Assembly (NCBI GenBank): GCA_030268105.1
Contig: BSDZ01000004.1
Location: 5,684,001-5,748,000 of the forward strand
Length of the DNA stretch: 64,000 nucleotides
Reading direction: 5' to 3'
From: Volvox africanus
Taxonomy: Eukaryota; Chlorophyta; Chlorophyceae; Chlamydomonadales; Volvocaceae
Shown: one piece after another, positions 1 through 13,700 of the stretch
How the letters are laid out: every line of letters begins with the position of its first letter
Position numbering within the stretch: the first letter of the stretch is position 1
Translations under genes and position numbers: made by a program
The notes under the pieces: model-generated
The model's database searches: none
Told to the model about the DNA's origin: nothing
The model's input: only the letters and a program-made list of their open reading frames with translations

Positions 1-387
1 TAATGTCCCGAATGCAAGCGTGGGATTTGGGTTAAGCGTTATTGCCACGACTGTTATGGTATTAGTAACTATATGATCGTGCCATAGGTTTTATTATGGT
101 GGCGTGCGACGAAGCTTGCAGCTTCGCTGGTCGTCGGCGGATGCAATTGGTCTTTTTGACCACCTTTTGGCATTTTTAATAGATTCGGCCTGCGCTGATG
201 TGAATCTGAATCACTGTACTTAATTCGATTTGGTTGCCGATTATGATGCGCGCGCACGCCGCCCCGGCCATGGCAGCCACCCATCATAATTGGCGTGGCA
301 CACCTTCGGCATCCTCTCCACCACATTCATCCTCTTTACCGTCCCTCCACCTGTCGTACATGTGCTAACCGTCCGGCCTCCGTCTGT

Positions 388-3200
388 ATGTGCAGCGTTG
401 ACTCCGACGCCTCGGCCGTCACCGGGCCCACTACTGCTGTCGCGGACAGTGCGACCGGCGCCGGCACCACCTCTCCTGCCGCAGATTCCCTCGTTGACTG
501 GTCACGGGTGCGGCTCGGCGTCGATGCCGCCCCTACGATGTTTATTGCCAACTGGTCCCCAGACACTTGCCGCTGGGATGGCGGCGAGCTCGTGCCGTAC
601 GGTCCGCTTACCCTGCTACCGGCAGCACAGGTCCTGAATTACGGCCAGAGCATTTTTGAGGGTCTCAAGGCTTACCGGTACGACGGCTGCAGTGCTGCCC
701 CCGCCGAACATCGGGTGGTCTTGTTCCGGCCTGACGCCAACGCCGCCCGCTTCGAAGCGGGGGCTCGTCGTATGTGTATGCCCCCAGTGCCCCCGGCCAT
801 GTTTCTGGCTGCGGTGCAGGCGGTGGCGAGGGCCAATGCGGCCTGGGTAAGTCAAGCGGTATTCCGCGAACTGGAGCGGTTTGGAAAGGACGACTGTGTA
901 GGTTCGAAGCGGGGGAGGGTGTAGGGGGCTGGGCTGGAGGAGCTGGGAAGCTGTCAGAAGTAGAGTAGGCAAAATGGTGCGTCTGGGCCCGATGAGTGTC
1001 AAACAGATGGTATTGCGTGCGCTTAGTGAGTGAATGTGTGACACTGGGTGTGGAGGAACTCGTGCCACTTGCCCCTGAACAGGGAGGGAGGGAGGGAGGC
1101 AGGGCGGGAGGCGTAGGCGAGGGCGTGGGTTGGAACTGGGAAAGCGCCATCTCTTCTTAATAGCGCCGTGCTGCCATCAATATGTCTCCTACTTGACCGT
1201 CCCCTGCTGTACGAGAGACAAGAGAAATATGGAGCTCGATCTCGACCTTCGGCTTGCTTTCGATCAACACACCGGCGAGCCCCGCACCTATTCCGGGCCC
1301 CCGCCCCCCTCCCCTCGCCCTTGTCTCCTGCCTCGCAGGTTCCCCCGGCAGCGCGAGGAAGCCTCTATATTCGGCCGCTGCTGCTGGGCACGGGGCCGCT
1401 GCTGGGGCTCTGCCCGGCACCGTCGTACACGTTTCTGGTGTATGCCGTACCGGTTGGCGGGCGCGCCAAGGTACGAATCTGGCTTTCCCTATTTCAGTAG
1501 AGGCTTATGGGGGGGGGGGCCGTATGACGATTTTGCGACTGAAGGTCATGTTGGTGCACCCTATGAGTGGACTGTCGTCTTCCCGTTACCTGCCACCACC
1601 ACCATCATCATGATGTTGGCCGGACATCGTCCTCCACCATCGCGGTTAGCCACACTTCATATAGCAACGTCTACAGCGGTATCATGTCGTTGGTGTTATG
1701 AAGTTATTCGTCTTTCCCCTCCCCTTTCCCCCCGGCCATTCGTGGCCCCAGCCCGCGCCTCTCTTCCTGTACGACCACCAGCCCCTGTGTTCTTTCTGCC
1801 GTACATAGTACCAAACACCCCTTGCTTCCCATGTCACGTTTCCTCCGGTTTCTTTTCTTTCCGTACGCCTACGCCGTACTTTCTCACCCTCATATATACG
1901 CCCTTCCATCTTCAATATTACGTTCTTTTCTTCATTCAACCTACTACCTGCTTCCCTCCGAACTCAGCGGCATGTCCTGCATCGGGCGCATGCGTCCGTC
2001 GCGTTGTCCGTACTGCCTTGGACTTGTGCTTGCTCGCCTTTCTCTGTCCTCCTCTGTCGCTGAGCTTATTCTTTTTTTCCCTCGCACGCACGTCCGCACG
2101 TCCTTGCTATTACGATTGATAGTACACATAAACACGGTTCCTCTTCTTCCCTTTACTGCTTTAATTGCGGCCTTGGCGACCTCCTAGTTAACGTCACAGC
2201 TCCTAGTTTCCACTTTTCCTGCTTTGGACGACGTCAGCCATCATTCGACCCTCACGGTTAGCTAGTCCTCGTTCCTCCAACATCAGCACCAGCTGGTTCA
2301 GGGTTTTCGACTTCCCTCCCCCCCATCTCCCCCCCCATCTTCCCCCCCCCCCTCGTTCAGGAGGGTCGACTGGTTCCATTGGACTACCTCATTCACGAGT
2401 CACGACACCGGGCTGCCCCCAGGGGGGTGGGGTCGACAAAGGCGGCAGGCAACTACAGCCCCTGCCTGCTGGCTCAGGCGGAGGCGCGCGCCCAGAGCTG
2501 CCACGACTGCATCTATTTGGACGCCAAGAGGTCAGTGGTCGGGAAACCCATTGTCATTGCAATTGCCGTAGTGTTTAAGGAAGTAGTGCCCTCTAGGAGG
2601 GGGAGCAGGGTATGGACATCAATGGACTGGTTTTGCAGTAGCCGTTTTGGTGAACCGCTTGTTTGTTTCGGAGCCAGTGAGGGGCGGAGCTCCGGACTAG
2701 ATCAAAACGAAGATCTCGGCCCGAAGGCGTTGAACATTTTGGGGTTTCTGGAGCCATAACGGCAACTTATCCTATTTGTCCTATTTGTTATATATATATA
2801 TTTTTTTTGTTATTTCGTAATATTATTAATTTTATTAATTTTATTTTATTTATTTTAGCTCTGGGCACCTGGTTTCCCTCCTCTGCGCACCGCAGCGACA
2901 CCTACCTGGAGGAAGGCTCCGGCTGCAATGTGTTCGTGACCCACGGGTCAGTCGTCACTACTCCCCCCGCCGCCGGCTCCATTCTGCCCGGCATCACGCG
3001 GGCATCATTACTGCAGCTGGCTGTCGTACTCGGGTATCACGTGCGCGAGGCGCCCATCAGTTGGAAGGAAGCCCTGCAGGTTGGTCGTACGGTTTCATAC
3101 GGCAGAAGAGGAAGGGCTATAGGGGTGCGATATGTGTGGCGCCTCTACCACTCGCTGACGTTGCGCCGTGGCGTGCAAGGGGGGGGGAATGCGGGGATTT

Positions 3201-3284
<84 letters not shown>

Positions 3285-4520
3285 TTTTCAATTGTATCTT
3301 TTTTGTTGCGAGCAGGCCGACGAAATGTTTGGGAGCGGAACGGCTCTGGTGGTGCAGCCCATCAGCAGCGTCACCTTCAAGGGCCGCCGCGTGGCGTTCT
3401 ATCGTACTTCAACCGCCAACGGAACGACGGCGGGTGCCGGCAAGCTCGCCGCAGTCAATGGCCACGCCAACGGTAACGGCCAGATGAACGGTTATGCAAA
3501 CGGCAACGGCTGCATGAATGATGCCAACAGCGACAGCAGTGAGGTCGAGGAGGAGGCGGAGGCGGAGGAGCCAAGGAAAGTGGATGCAGGCGCAGCGGCG
3601 GCCGCCGCTGCTGCCGCCGCCATCGATGACGATTGCGAAAGCGCCGGTTTGTCGTACCGTTTCGGAGGCAAAGCCGCTGCTGAGTTGCAACCCGAGGAGC
3701 GAGCAGCGCTTGCGGCCTTCGCGCCGGTTCCGGAGCCAGCCTCCCTGCCGCCTGGTGTCGGGCCAATCGCACACCGGCTGTACGCCTTATTGACAGGCAT
3801 CCAGTACGGCAGGGCGCCAGATCCGTTTGGCTGGACGGTGGAGGTGGACATGGGGGGGCCCACGGGTACGTCGCCTTCACTGCCGCAATTACGGGGAGAA
3901 ACGGATATTTTATTTTTCCGTTATTCCGTTGGAAATAATGAGTAGCATCTTCAGGGACGTTCGTCCGCCGTGGCCACTCGGACCTGCGGCCTTCCGCAAC
4001 CCCAACCGCGCATGAAGAGGCACTTTCACAAATCCTACGTCGATAGTTATGACTTCGAATACACAACTGTACTGCAGTTTCTCGACGCGCCAGGGGGGGG
4101 CGGGGGGGGACCATAAAGCACAAAGGCACATGGAGCCACACACCACGTGTTTAGGAGGTCACGAGGGGTAGAGACCTATTCCACCTTTCGCTCAACCACC
4201 TCCAGTTGACCTGACCTATTTACACCTGGCCTGCCTTCCTGTCTGTAGCGCCTGACGACCCACCTGCCCCCGCCCCCATTGACAACCCCCTGTGCCAACC
4301 CACTTTCCTGATCATCCTCTGGCGAACTTCATTGACGACGATATAACTGTATTAACCGACAATTGTAACGGTAATGACGACGACAGCGGGTCCGCTTCAC
4401 CTGGATCAGCTGCTGGTTTCTGACGAGGTGGAGGGGGTTTCGGAGCATCCTCCGGTACCCGGCAAGGGGTTGCGGCCGCTGCAGGCCCGGCCGGTGTTCG
4501 CGGATCCCAATCTGGAGTGA
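388..4520 (+). CDS. Branched-chain amino acid aminotransferase (fold type IV, PLP-dependent)
   Basis: Transfers the amino group between Leu/Ile/Val and 2-oxoglutarate. I place exons at 388-846, 1339-1470, 2361-2530, 2896-3079, 3316-3865 and possibly 4387-4520; all junctions keep phase (542 aa). Family motifs appear in order: NYGQSIFEGLKAYR near residue 80, GSLYIRPLLLGTGPLLG, the PLP-lysine region GSTKAAGNY, EEGSGCNVFV, GSILPGITR, and GIQYG...GWTVEV near the end. Two oddities stand out. Exon 5 carries an insert of about 80 residues rich in Asn/Gly, then Glu, then an Ala run (roughly 3420-3640), absent from typical family members. The family normally ends near GWTVEV, so the last exon would be an extra tail; otherwise the frame stops at 3945. 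The ATG at 388 is the first in frame, but an upstream transit-peptide exon is possible. Family certain, ends less so. Confidence 0.85.
3200..3287. repeat. (TTTA)n microsatellite in intron 4 of the aminotransferase
   Basis: About 22 tandem TTTA units lie between exon 4 (ends 3079) and exon 5 (starts 3316). They give artificial Tyr-Leu-Phe-Ile open frames. Confidence 0.95.
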
Positions 4521-7500
4521 AGGAGGGGGGGAGGGCGAGTGAGGGGGAGAGGTGGGGAGGGTGCATCAAGAGGAGTATTCATGGAGGAGACAAGTGAGAT
4601 ATCTAAATATGCCGTTTGTGTTTTAAGTCATTACAGGTCTGTTAGGAGAAAAACGTGGTGTACGGCAGCTTGGCACCAGGACTAGGTGTTTCGAAATGGG
4701 AGGAGACAGCGAGAGGTTGGAAATACATTGAAAGCAGTGCGGATATACGCCGTACAGTTACATTTGAAAATTGGGGATCTTAATGCTGCCGCATTTCGAG
4801 ATACTGGGTAGGGCTCCACGTCTCAGTCTCAGAAGCTGCGTCGCCCTGACAACGGAGATCAGGGACCGACTGGGGTGCGGGCGCACGGCGGCAGGGAACT
4901 AATGCAGTACGGATGTACGGCAGCACTCTATTCTATTCAGATGGTGATGAGAGAAGTTTATATGAGAGCGCTCTATTAGCGGTATGGAGGGGGAGGAGGC
5001 GGGAAGGGTTAGTGTTATTGACAAAATGTATTTTCGGTGGCTTGATGGTCGTGGAGAGGGGAAGAGAGGGGAAGACTAGAAACGCATGGTGGCATTGATC
5101 GCAAATGGAATCGCATCCCAACGCTGCCGTACACGTGGAAGGGAAGAAGAATTCATTTATATAGGATGGATGGTTTGATGATTGAATGAATAATGTGCTA
5201 GTGCTACTCACCTGCTACTACTACTGGTGCTGCTGCTATTCTTATGATAGGTTTGCATGTGTCTGGTGATGAGATGAGATTTTGTTAGAGGCCCTTTACG
5301 TTTGTAGGGTGTATCCGACAAATGCAGTGGTGGCGGCTGGCGGGGAGATGGTGGTGATGGTATAGCAGGAAGGTAATGCCGGTGGCAACGTCGCGCACAC
5401 CGGTGGTGGACTTGAATGGGTGGGGCTGATGGGGTATATGGGGAGGGGAAATACACATAAGGCAGCCCTGTGGGGCGGGCAGCGCTACGTGGCAGTCCTC
5501 TTGCTGGGGGAGGGGAAGGGTGGTTAGTTCGGTGTGTAGGTTCGCAGCCGGTCCCCGGGGGAGAAAATGAGGGGTTTCGGAGGTTTCGGAGCGTGTGTCG
5601 GTATCGCGCAGCAACTGTAGCGACATCGAAAGGCAGGATGTCCAACAAGGGGTGAAGCCTTATGCAAATCCCCCCCCGGTGGGTGCCCACCACCATGTAC
5701 GACAAGAGGGTGCGCGCTCGTGTGGCCCTGAGCAAGGTTCAGGATGACAGGATTCAGAGGAGGACGGACAGACAGACAGACAGACAGTGGTGCGTCAGAA
5801 GACTCATGGAGGCTCGTACATGGGATGGCCTGGATAACATCCCCCTCTGGCCGACTTTTGACGCTTTCCGATGTTTTGTAGTTGTATCGTTTAGGTCATT
5901 ACAACCTTTTTTACGTCTGGTTCTTCGTTTTCCTCGCGCCAGGCAGTAACGATGGCTACCAGAGACAGGGACTGGTAAGGGACTGCTGCTACTTACAGCT
6001 GGTTATGTGGGTGATGTATTTGTGTCCACATATATGTAGTTGAGGAAGGAGGCGTTGATACCGCCTAGCGGACAGCAATTTGCTGCGCATCTCTACTGTG
6101 TGTCAACATCAAATTTGATGTTATTTTTCCGTGCCCAACGTTTCTCGTCCGGCAATTCAAATTTGTAGTCGTATTTACGCATATACTGACGCACATTAAG
6201 TTGATCAGATGTTTTGAAATATGGCATGTCTTCTGGCACTCTGGTAATAAATACAATGTTATAGGATTAACAGCAGGAAGAGTAATAATAAGATTCGAGT
6301 ACCGCTCAAAAGTAGCTCTCAAAGGTAAATAAAAAACCCTCAACATATACCTGTATGTCGCATGTGATTTAAATCGCTTCGAAACCAAACATGCGGCAGG
6401 ACGGATAACGAATCTTTTTTGACAGCGAACAAAATTGAAGGCGGGATCTTATGAGAAAACTCATTCTGGGGGATCCTGGCCGTACATATCGCAGACGAGA
6501 AAATCGCCAAAAATCCATCACCTTGTAACCAAAGACCAAGGCCGTACACGGTGCTGTACATTCAAGCACCCGAGGAAGGAACAATGTTCCAATAGCAGAC
6601 TGATTTTGATCAGTCCGCAAACCTGCGACACAAATGCCATCCACTAACCAAAAGACTTAAAATATTACCCCTCCTTGCCATTCCTCCAATCATCCCCCCG
6701 ATCCGGATTCCAGCAATCCGCGTTCCATTGAACGAAGCACGGCATCTCATACATCTCTCGTCGACGGTGAGACAGCGTTGGTTAGCTGAGACACTGCTCT
6801 CCTCAACACCCTTACACATCATCACGCAAGCGGGCTGGTCAACACCCCTCAACACATGACGCGACGTCACGCGACGTGATGTGGGAGGAAGATGGTGTGT
6901 CTTGCTGTGCTCCCCTCGTCATTATCTGCTTGTCGGCGATTGTTCGAGAAACACGCCATCCTCCGCCTGACCTCTCGATGCCACGTGCCGGGACGCCTCC
7001 AACAGGGGCGCGACCTCCAGGGGGATTCTTCAGCGATGATTAACCCCCCACACACACACACACACGGTCCTGCCAGGAAAACCCTCCTCCCCGCCCCTCC
7101 CCTCGCCGAGCGCTTGATTGCCTGTTCTGAATGGAGCACCCCTCCGCTATCTCCAGCCCGGAATGAGACCCCTCCCTCCCCCATTCGGATGGGCCGCAAT
7201 AGAGCCTCCGCGTCCACCTTCCCGGGCCAGACTAGCAGACAGACAGACACATGGCACAGAGAAAGAGAGAAGCACGGAGAGGCAGATAAACATGAATGCA
7301 GACTCTGCACAACCACCAAAGCCGCGAGGCCCCTTCTCGCCTCAATAACATGTGGAGCCTCTTCATGTGTCTCCCGGCCCATCCCATCCCCCCATCTACT
7401 CTCCCATCCACATACTCCATGGTCTCTTTCCTACATATGCACCGTGGCATAAGGACATATATACACACACATACACACAAGCGAGCGCGCCTTCGCAGGC

Positions 7501-7731
7501 CATCCTTCTTCTCGGTGCAGCACTCAAACGCCTCTTACCCCTCACCCCTCTTGACCTCACCACCCACTGAGCCAAACCCCGCAGCGAACAGCCACGCGCA
7601 AACACAAAGGCACACAAGCCAGGAAGCCTAGTTGTGGCTGGCACAGGTGCGTCAGGTGGGGGGCAGCGCCGCAGGACGCAACCCAACCCCACCGACGCTG
7701 TCCCCAATCCACGTGGGCCGTCCCATGTTCC
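4521..7731. other. Intergenic region between two convergent genes
   Basis: This is the space between the 3' end of the aminotransferase gene and the 3' end of the minus-strand PTAC16-like gene. It holds a CAGA microsatellite near 5767-5787, a CA run at 7048-7064 and CA/TA runs near 7455-7482. Apart from the exon-like patch at 6093-6240 I see no gene I can support. Confidence 0.5.
6093..6240 (-). CDS. Possible terminal exon of an unrecognised gene
   Basis: A minus-strand frame entered after an acceptor (CAG at 6243-6241) reads about 48 residues to a TAG at 6095-6093. The peptide has a protein-like mix of Tyr, Lys, Asp, Glu and Arg (for example DQLNVRQYMRKYDYKFELP) with none of the low-complexity bias of the surrounding frames. 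The stretch is clearly more AT-rich than its neighbours. A matching donor exists at about 6303 (GTACTC), but I could not build convincing upstream exons. It could be the 3' end of a small gene, or coding DNA of foreign or mobile origin. I do not recognise the family. Confidence 0.25.
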
Positions 7732-10700
7732 TTACTTGCGCCGCTGCTGCTCCTGTTGCTGCTGTGCCTTCTGAGCCGCCAGACGCGCACCGCGAGTGCC
7801 CGGGACGTATGTTGGGGCTGGTTCCGGAGCAGGCGCGGCGCGGCTGCCTCTGCGTAAACAACCGCCATGCCGGGGGCAAAACGGGAGAACGCATGAGAAC
7901 TTGAACGCATGTGAACTTGCGCGCGCATGACATCAAAGGGAGAGAGTGGGCAAGAACGGTGGAGAGTGAGGGTCCCCCATCCCCGTCCCCGTCCCCGGTC
8001 CCACCTGACACTGAGTGGCCGGAAAACCCCGTTTATCGCTTTTTTGCCTCCTCAGCCCCCAACCCCTTCCACATCCAGTCCTGTCCCCAACCCCTTCCAC
8101 CCGCACTGCGACTTCCTCGCACCCTCCCCCCATCGCCTTCACGTCATCCGTCGCACTTTTTGAGGAGTGGGAATGCCAGTGGCATCGCGGTTGCCCGCTT
8201 TCATGCATTAGCGTTCCCATTCCCTTTCCCCTCACCGGCTGTTGGTGCTGGTGGTGGCAGGGGGCGGCGTGGAGGTGCGACTGGTTCCGGTGCTGGTGCT
8301 GGTGCGGGAGGTGCCACTGGGAGCGGCGGAGCGAGAGGACGATGACGAGGCCGGGGAGCTGCGGGAGCTGACGCTGCTAGTGCCGCGAGTGGGTGCGGGG
8401 GGAGCGGAGGCGCTGCGCTTAGGGGGTTCTGGTTCCGGTGTGCGGCCACGGGCGGAGGCGCTGCGCTTTGGCGGTTCAGGGGCTGGTTCCGGAGCCCTGT
8501 AGACAGGAAGGAGGCAAATCGAGGAAATTGTTGTTAATAGATTTGTTGATTGTAATGGTGTTATCGAAATAGCTTGCCAACTTAAATGGCGCGAAGTGGT
8601 GCGAGGCGAAGTAATTATATTGTTCTTTATGGTAAGAAGGACAAAGCCGTAAGGAGAAAAAGTACAAAAGGAAGATTTTTTCTTTTGAAAACTTCCCCTG
8701 CACGCAGGGAGATAAGACGACAGACCAAGAATTCTACAGCAGACGATTATGATGATGCCATTCCGACCAAACGTAGACAGCATATACGGGCACACGTTTC
8801 CTATAACTTGAGTCGCACAACCTACCTGCGAAACGAGGCGCTGCGCTTTGGGGGCTCAGGTTCGGGCGGGGGCGGCGCGACGCGGCTCCGGATCGCCGTG
8901 CCCGTGCTAGGCGCACTGCGCTTGGGGCTGGGCGCTGGCGACGGAGGCGGAGGCGGTGGAACGTTGCGGCTGCTGGTGCGGATTGGCGCGGACTGGCGCT
9001 TGGGCACCGGGGCCTCCTCCTCCTCGTCCGGTTTCTTCACCGCTACCCTCGCTGTTCCGAAACCAAAGAATCCGCTCCCGGCCTTCCTGGGCGGCTCCGG
9101 AACCTCTTCCTCTTCCTTCTTGGGCTCCTCTTTCTTCGCCGCCACCTGAAGGGATTTCGGTCAGCCGGGTGTTGGGGTTGAGGCTCGTCGTGCTGGTACA
9201 TGATGAGGGAGCACACGCAAGCTTGTGATGGCAACTGATGGGGAGACAGGAACGTCACCGAAACACACTCAGGCCGCACACAAAAGCATATCAGCTGCTG
9301 CACGACGTGCAGCGAATAAACGCGAGTATAGTAGCGGCACTGCCATGACGCGTTCTCAGTTCTTTTGGGGGCCGAGCAAGTTCCCAGTTGCGGTCCCCAG
9401 TTGCCCATCAGGCATCACCACCAAGGCCACCACCACGGTCCTCAAAAAGGCGCCTTTCTCTGTCAAAAGGTGCCCGCCACGCTCTCCCGGCCGCTTACCT
9501 TCACTGTTCCGAAACCAAAGAAACCGGATCCGACCTTCTTGGGTGGCTCCGGAACCTCTTCCTCTTCCTCCTTGGGCTCCTCTTTCTTCGCCGCCACCTG
9601 CAACATCATTCGGCGGCATGTTCGTTTGTAGTTTTGTAACCACCGATACAGCAGTACAGCAGTACCCCTCCGTATACATCATGACAACCGTGCGAAGCCC
9701 TTCCCGTTTCTCCAACGCAACTCCCAAGCAAGCTTCAGCCCGTGAAAGAAAAAATGAAGCACACCGGAGGAAAAACTTGTGGCAACTGAGCCGGTATCGT
9801 CAGGGCATTGCCTTGCCTTGCCTTGCCTGGTTGATGTTGCGATGTCTCCCTCAGCAGGCGAGTTTGTCGTTCAGAGAAGGGAATGATATACATTCCATCA
9901 GTGCCATTTTTGGTATTTTCCTGAGCATCCTTGGGAGCATGCAACCAACCACAGCTGCCACAACAGCAACACCAGCTGCTGTTGCGAACAACAACTTGAT
10001 TACTGGACTGAGCAACCCACCTTACCCTCCCCTCACAACCTCTACCATCACCTCTCACCACTGGCCCCTCTTACCACCAACCAGCACCCGAACACTCCCG
10101 GCCGCTTACCTTCACTGTTCCGAAACCAAAGAAACCGGATCCGACCTTCTTGGGTGGCTCCGGAACCTCCTCCTCCTTCTTGGGCTCCTCCTTGGCAGCC
10201 ACCTTCTTTGCCGCCACCTGCCGCAGCCGATGAAGTCCACAAAGGGCCAGGTCCCTAGTAAAGTGAGCTCCCAAGGCGGCTGCAGCAAGCCTGTGTCCCA
10301 CACTCACATGCAAGCCTTAAACACTTTCTCCCCCTCACACACACACACATGCAGCGCAACACGAACCCAAGCCACTCCTGCGGCAGCAGCCTCACCCGGG
10401 TAGATCCGAAACCGAAGAAACCGGTGCCCGTCTTCTTGGGCGCCTCCTCCTCCACCACCACCACCTCCTCCACCACGGCCTTGCCCAGCTTCGCAGCTGC
10501 CCGGCGGGCGCTCAGAGTGCCCAGAGCCAGCGGCTCCTCCTTAGCCGCCGGCTGTTCCACCGCCACTGCCTTAGCTCCGAAACTGAAGAATCCGGAACCC
10601 GCAGCCTTTTTGGGCAGCTTCTCAGCGGGAGTCTCCGGCTCCAGAGCCGTCTGCTCAGTTCAACATACCCAGCATTATACACACACACACCGTATGCAAA

Positions 10701-13700
10701 TCACGAGGTGAAGGCAGGAGGCGTAAGACGATAGCTGAATCCACTTTTGAACGAAACAGGTGTCGGGGGCAGATGACGGCGGCGCTGTTGGGGAAGAGAA
10801 GGGGGATGGAGATGTCTGCATGGAGAGAGAGATATCGGTGGACTCCAAGTGTTTATCATGATGTAGGAGCGCGTATCAGCTGGCAACCCCAAACCCTTCC
10901 CACAATTACCTCTTGAGTTTCCTTCAGACTCACCTCCTCTGGGGGTGCGGCCGCCGCAGTCGCCTTGCGCAGCACGCTCATTGTGCCCAGACCAAACAGG
11001 CCCACGGCGGACCCGGCGGACTTGGCTGCTTCCTCAGCAGCGGTGGCAGCGGCCTCGGCAGCAGCGGCCTCGGCAGCCGCAATAATCTGTTGGACGCATG
11101 TGAGGGAGGACTGGACTGGTGGGCGCATGCGATATGATGTGGTGTGGTCGAGAAAGGTCTCTTCAGCCGCCGACGAGCGTCAGCAATCCATCCACCCCTC
11201 CAGCAACACACGTGACAGCGCCCACCCCCATTCCGCTCGCCCTTGCTCTCGTTCCACGGCCCCCTGCCTCCCAGCCTGCCAACATGGAAACTGGGAAGGG
11301 GGTGGATTCTGTTGTATCCAGCCCCCTCGTTGGCCTCTCCGCTCTACCACCGCCCCTTCACACAAACACACATGCAGAGAGACATACACCCACACATACA
11401 TCCATACACACGCGCACACAGAAACCGAAAACACCAACGCACCTCCCCGATGGCATCCGCTGCGGACAGCTGCTCATCCGGAGTGGCGCTGACCTGCGAG
11501 CCAGCAATTCGAAAGAAGGGGCGGGGGCATGGGGATTCAAGATGGGACATCCGCATCCGCACCCGGGAGAGGGGCAGTTATGAATATATTGCAGTGTGCG
11601 CCTGTACCCGCGCCTTTACCCCCCGCCCCGTACAGTGTAATGGAAAAGTTGGGCGTGAGCGGACGGAGGTCTGTACAGCTGTAAACAGCTGTAAAGAGCT
11701 GGCAAACGGAGACGCGCGCGTTTCCTTGGTCCGGAGTCCACTTCTGAAGCTCATGTAGTGACACCACCGGACGCACACACGCGTGGTCCCAAGATACTGC
11801 GCGATGCTCTTCTCTCACCTCGAAGACCAGGCCGTTGGTGGGGCCCGCCGCCTTCAACACCTCCGAAACCACTGAGGCGATCTGCAGGACCGAAGGGAGG
11901 CATCATAGGTGGCATGAAAGACAACGGAACCATCGGACACCGGGACACAGAGGCGGGGTGGGGTGATTCACGGGGCTGGAGAACCTAGCACCAGAACCCT
12001 ATGAGGCCCAGATCGCTAAGGTGGAGTCTGATCCGGGTCGTGACCTGAGTGGCGCTTCTTCAGGTGAAAGGAGACCACATATCAACTTCTGCTTCGCATG
12101 TAGGTTTCCTGTCTTGCGCCCCTTCAATTCCATTCCCCCGAATACGATGACGACAAGATCGAGAAAACCGAAGGATCATTGTGACCTAGATTTCACATGA
12201 GGTGCAAAAGCAAGTACACACACACGCAAATTTACATACCTGTGCTTTGGAGGCTACCGCCGACGTGGGGACAGTGCCCAGAGTGCCAATCTGCAGGTAG
12301 CTGCCCGGCTCCTCACCGTCGTCCGTACGGTCCGTGCCGTACGCCCGCACAATGGCGTATGGCAGGCCACTGTCGGCGACCTATAGGGGAGAAGTACAAC
12401 ATGAGGCCGGGGCAACAGGGCGGAGGGAGGCTTGCGGAAGAGCCAGTTTCGTGCGAGACTGGCGAGGTGTTCGCGGATGTGAGGCCCACTGCCATCAACT
12501 TGTCACGGCTTATACTTGTATTGTATCGTCAGGGCATTGCCTTGCCTTGGCTGGTTGTTGTTGCGGATGTCTCCCTCAGCAGGCGAGTTTGTCGTTCAGA
12601 GAAGGGAATGGTATACATTCCATCAGTGCCATTTTTGGTATTTTCCTGAGCATCCTTGGGAGCATGCAACCAACCACAGCCGCCACAACAGCAGCTGCTG
12701 TTGAGATTTACACTGTTGAGCAGCGGCCCTTATTTCGGATTCCGTGAGCCCCTCCTACTCAGACAGCGCTCCATTTCCTTGGGACGATATGATGCCGCTC
12801 AAGCACATCACTGCTTGGCGCGCGCACACACACACACACACACAGACTCGACACCCGTGTGCTCCTCCATTTCACAGTTCACAATCGCCCAACACATTTA
12901 CCCCTTCCCGTCCTCGTTTCTTTAGTATCAGCACAAGGATTCGTTTTATTCGAATTCCCCCCGGTCCCTTCCGCGGGTCACTTTTCAGAGGTCCACCCCC
13001 CATGCATCGCCCTGTCCCACACCCTGCTCCACCGCCCCTTCCTCCACCCGCCATCCTCCCTCCCACCCTGTTCCGGTTCCGCAAACCATATCTATTGTAT
13101 TTTCCACACAGTCCATTCAGCCACGTAGAGTTCGAACCCACGGCCCCCCTCAGGCTTGCCTGCTGCTCCAGCCTACCCAGCTTGTCCAGCGGTTTGGCGA
13201 CGGCCGCTGCAGACGACGCCTTGAGGCCGCCCCCGAACAGTCCGCCGAACAGTCCGGTGCCGCCAGCTGCCGGTACCCCTGGCTGAGTGGACACCAGCAC
13301 CACCTGGCTGGCGGAGGTCGCCTCAGCCAGGGCCAGAGCGAAATTGACCTCCTGCGCGTCTCGCGGGGGTCCGGGAGGGGGGGGTTTCCCGAGCTTGTTG
13401 GACTCACGTGGGTTGGGTGAGTTGTGATGGGAGTGGGGTGTGATGGGATTCCCGACCAGACTAAATCGGTTGGCGGTGTTCCAGTTCTGGTGCCTTGGTT
13501 TGACTCCTCCCTCCTCTGGAGGGGACTCCTCGCCGGAGTCCGAGAGCATCACATCCGCCACGAGGAGGTGCCAATCGCTTAGGAGACTGAGATACCGGGT
13601 GAAAGAAACGATGATGGGGAGCTCGAGATGCCGAGTGCGGGATTGCTTTAAAGTCGTTGATACAGGACGCCGCGATAGTGGCATCACGGGCAGCAGCAGC

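Noticed and set aside
3160..3300. Open frames with repeated Tyr-Leu-Phe-Ile
   Set aside because: Produced by the (TTTA)n microsatellite in an aminotransferase intron.
13125..13165. TTCGAACCC motif resembling a tRNA T-arm
   Set aside because: It lies at an exon-intron border of the PTAC16-like gene, and no acceptor, D or anticodon stem can be formed around it.
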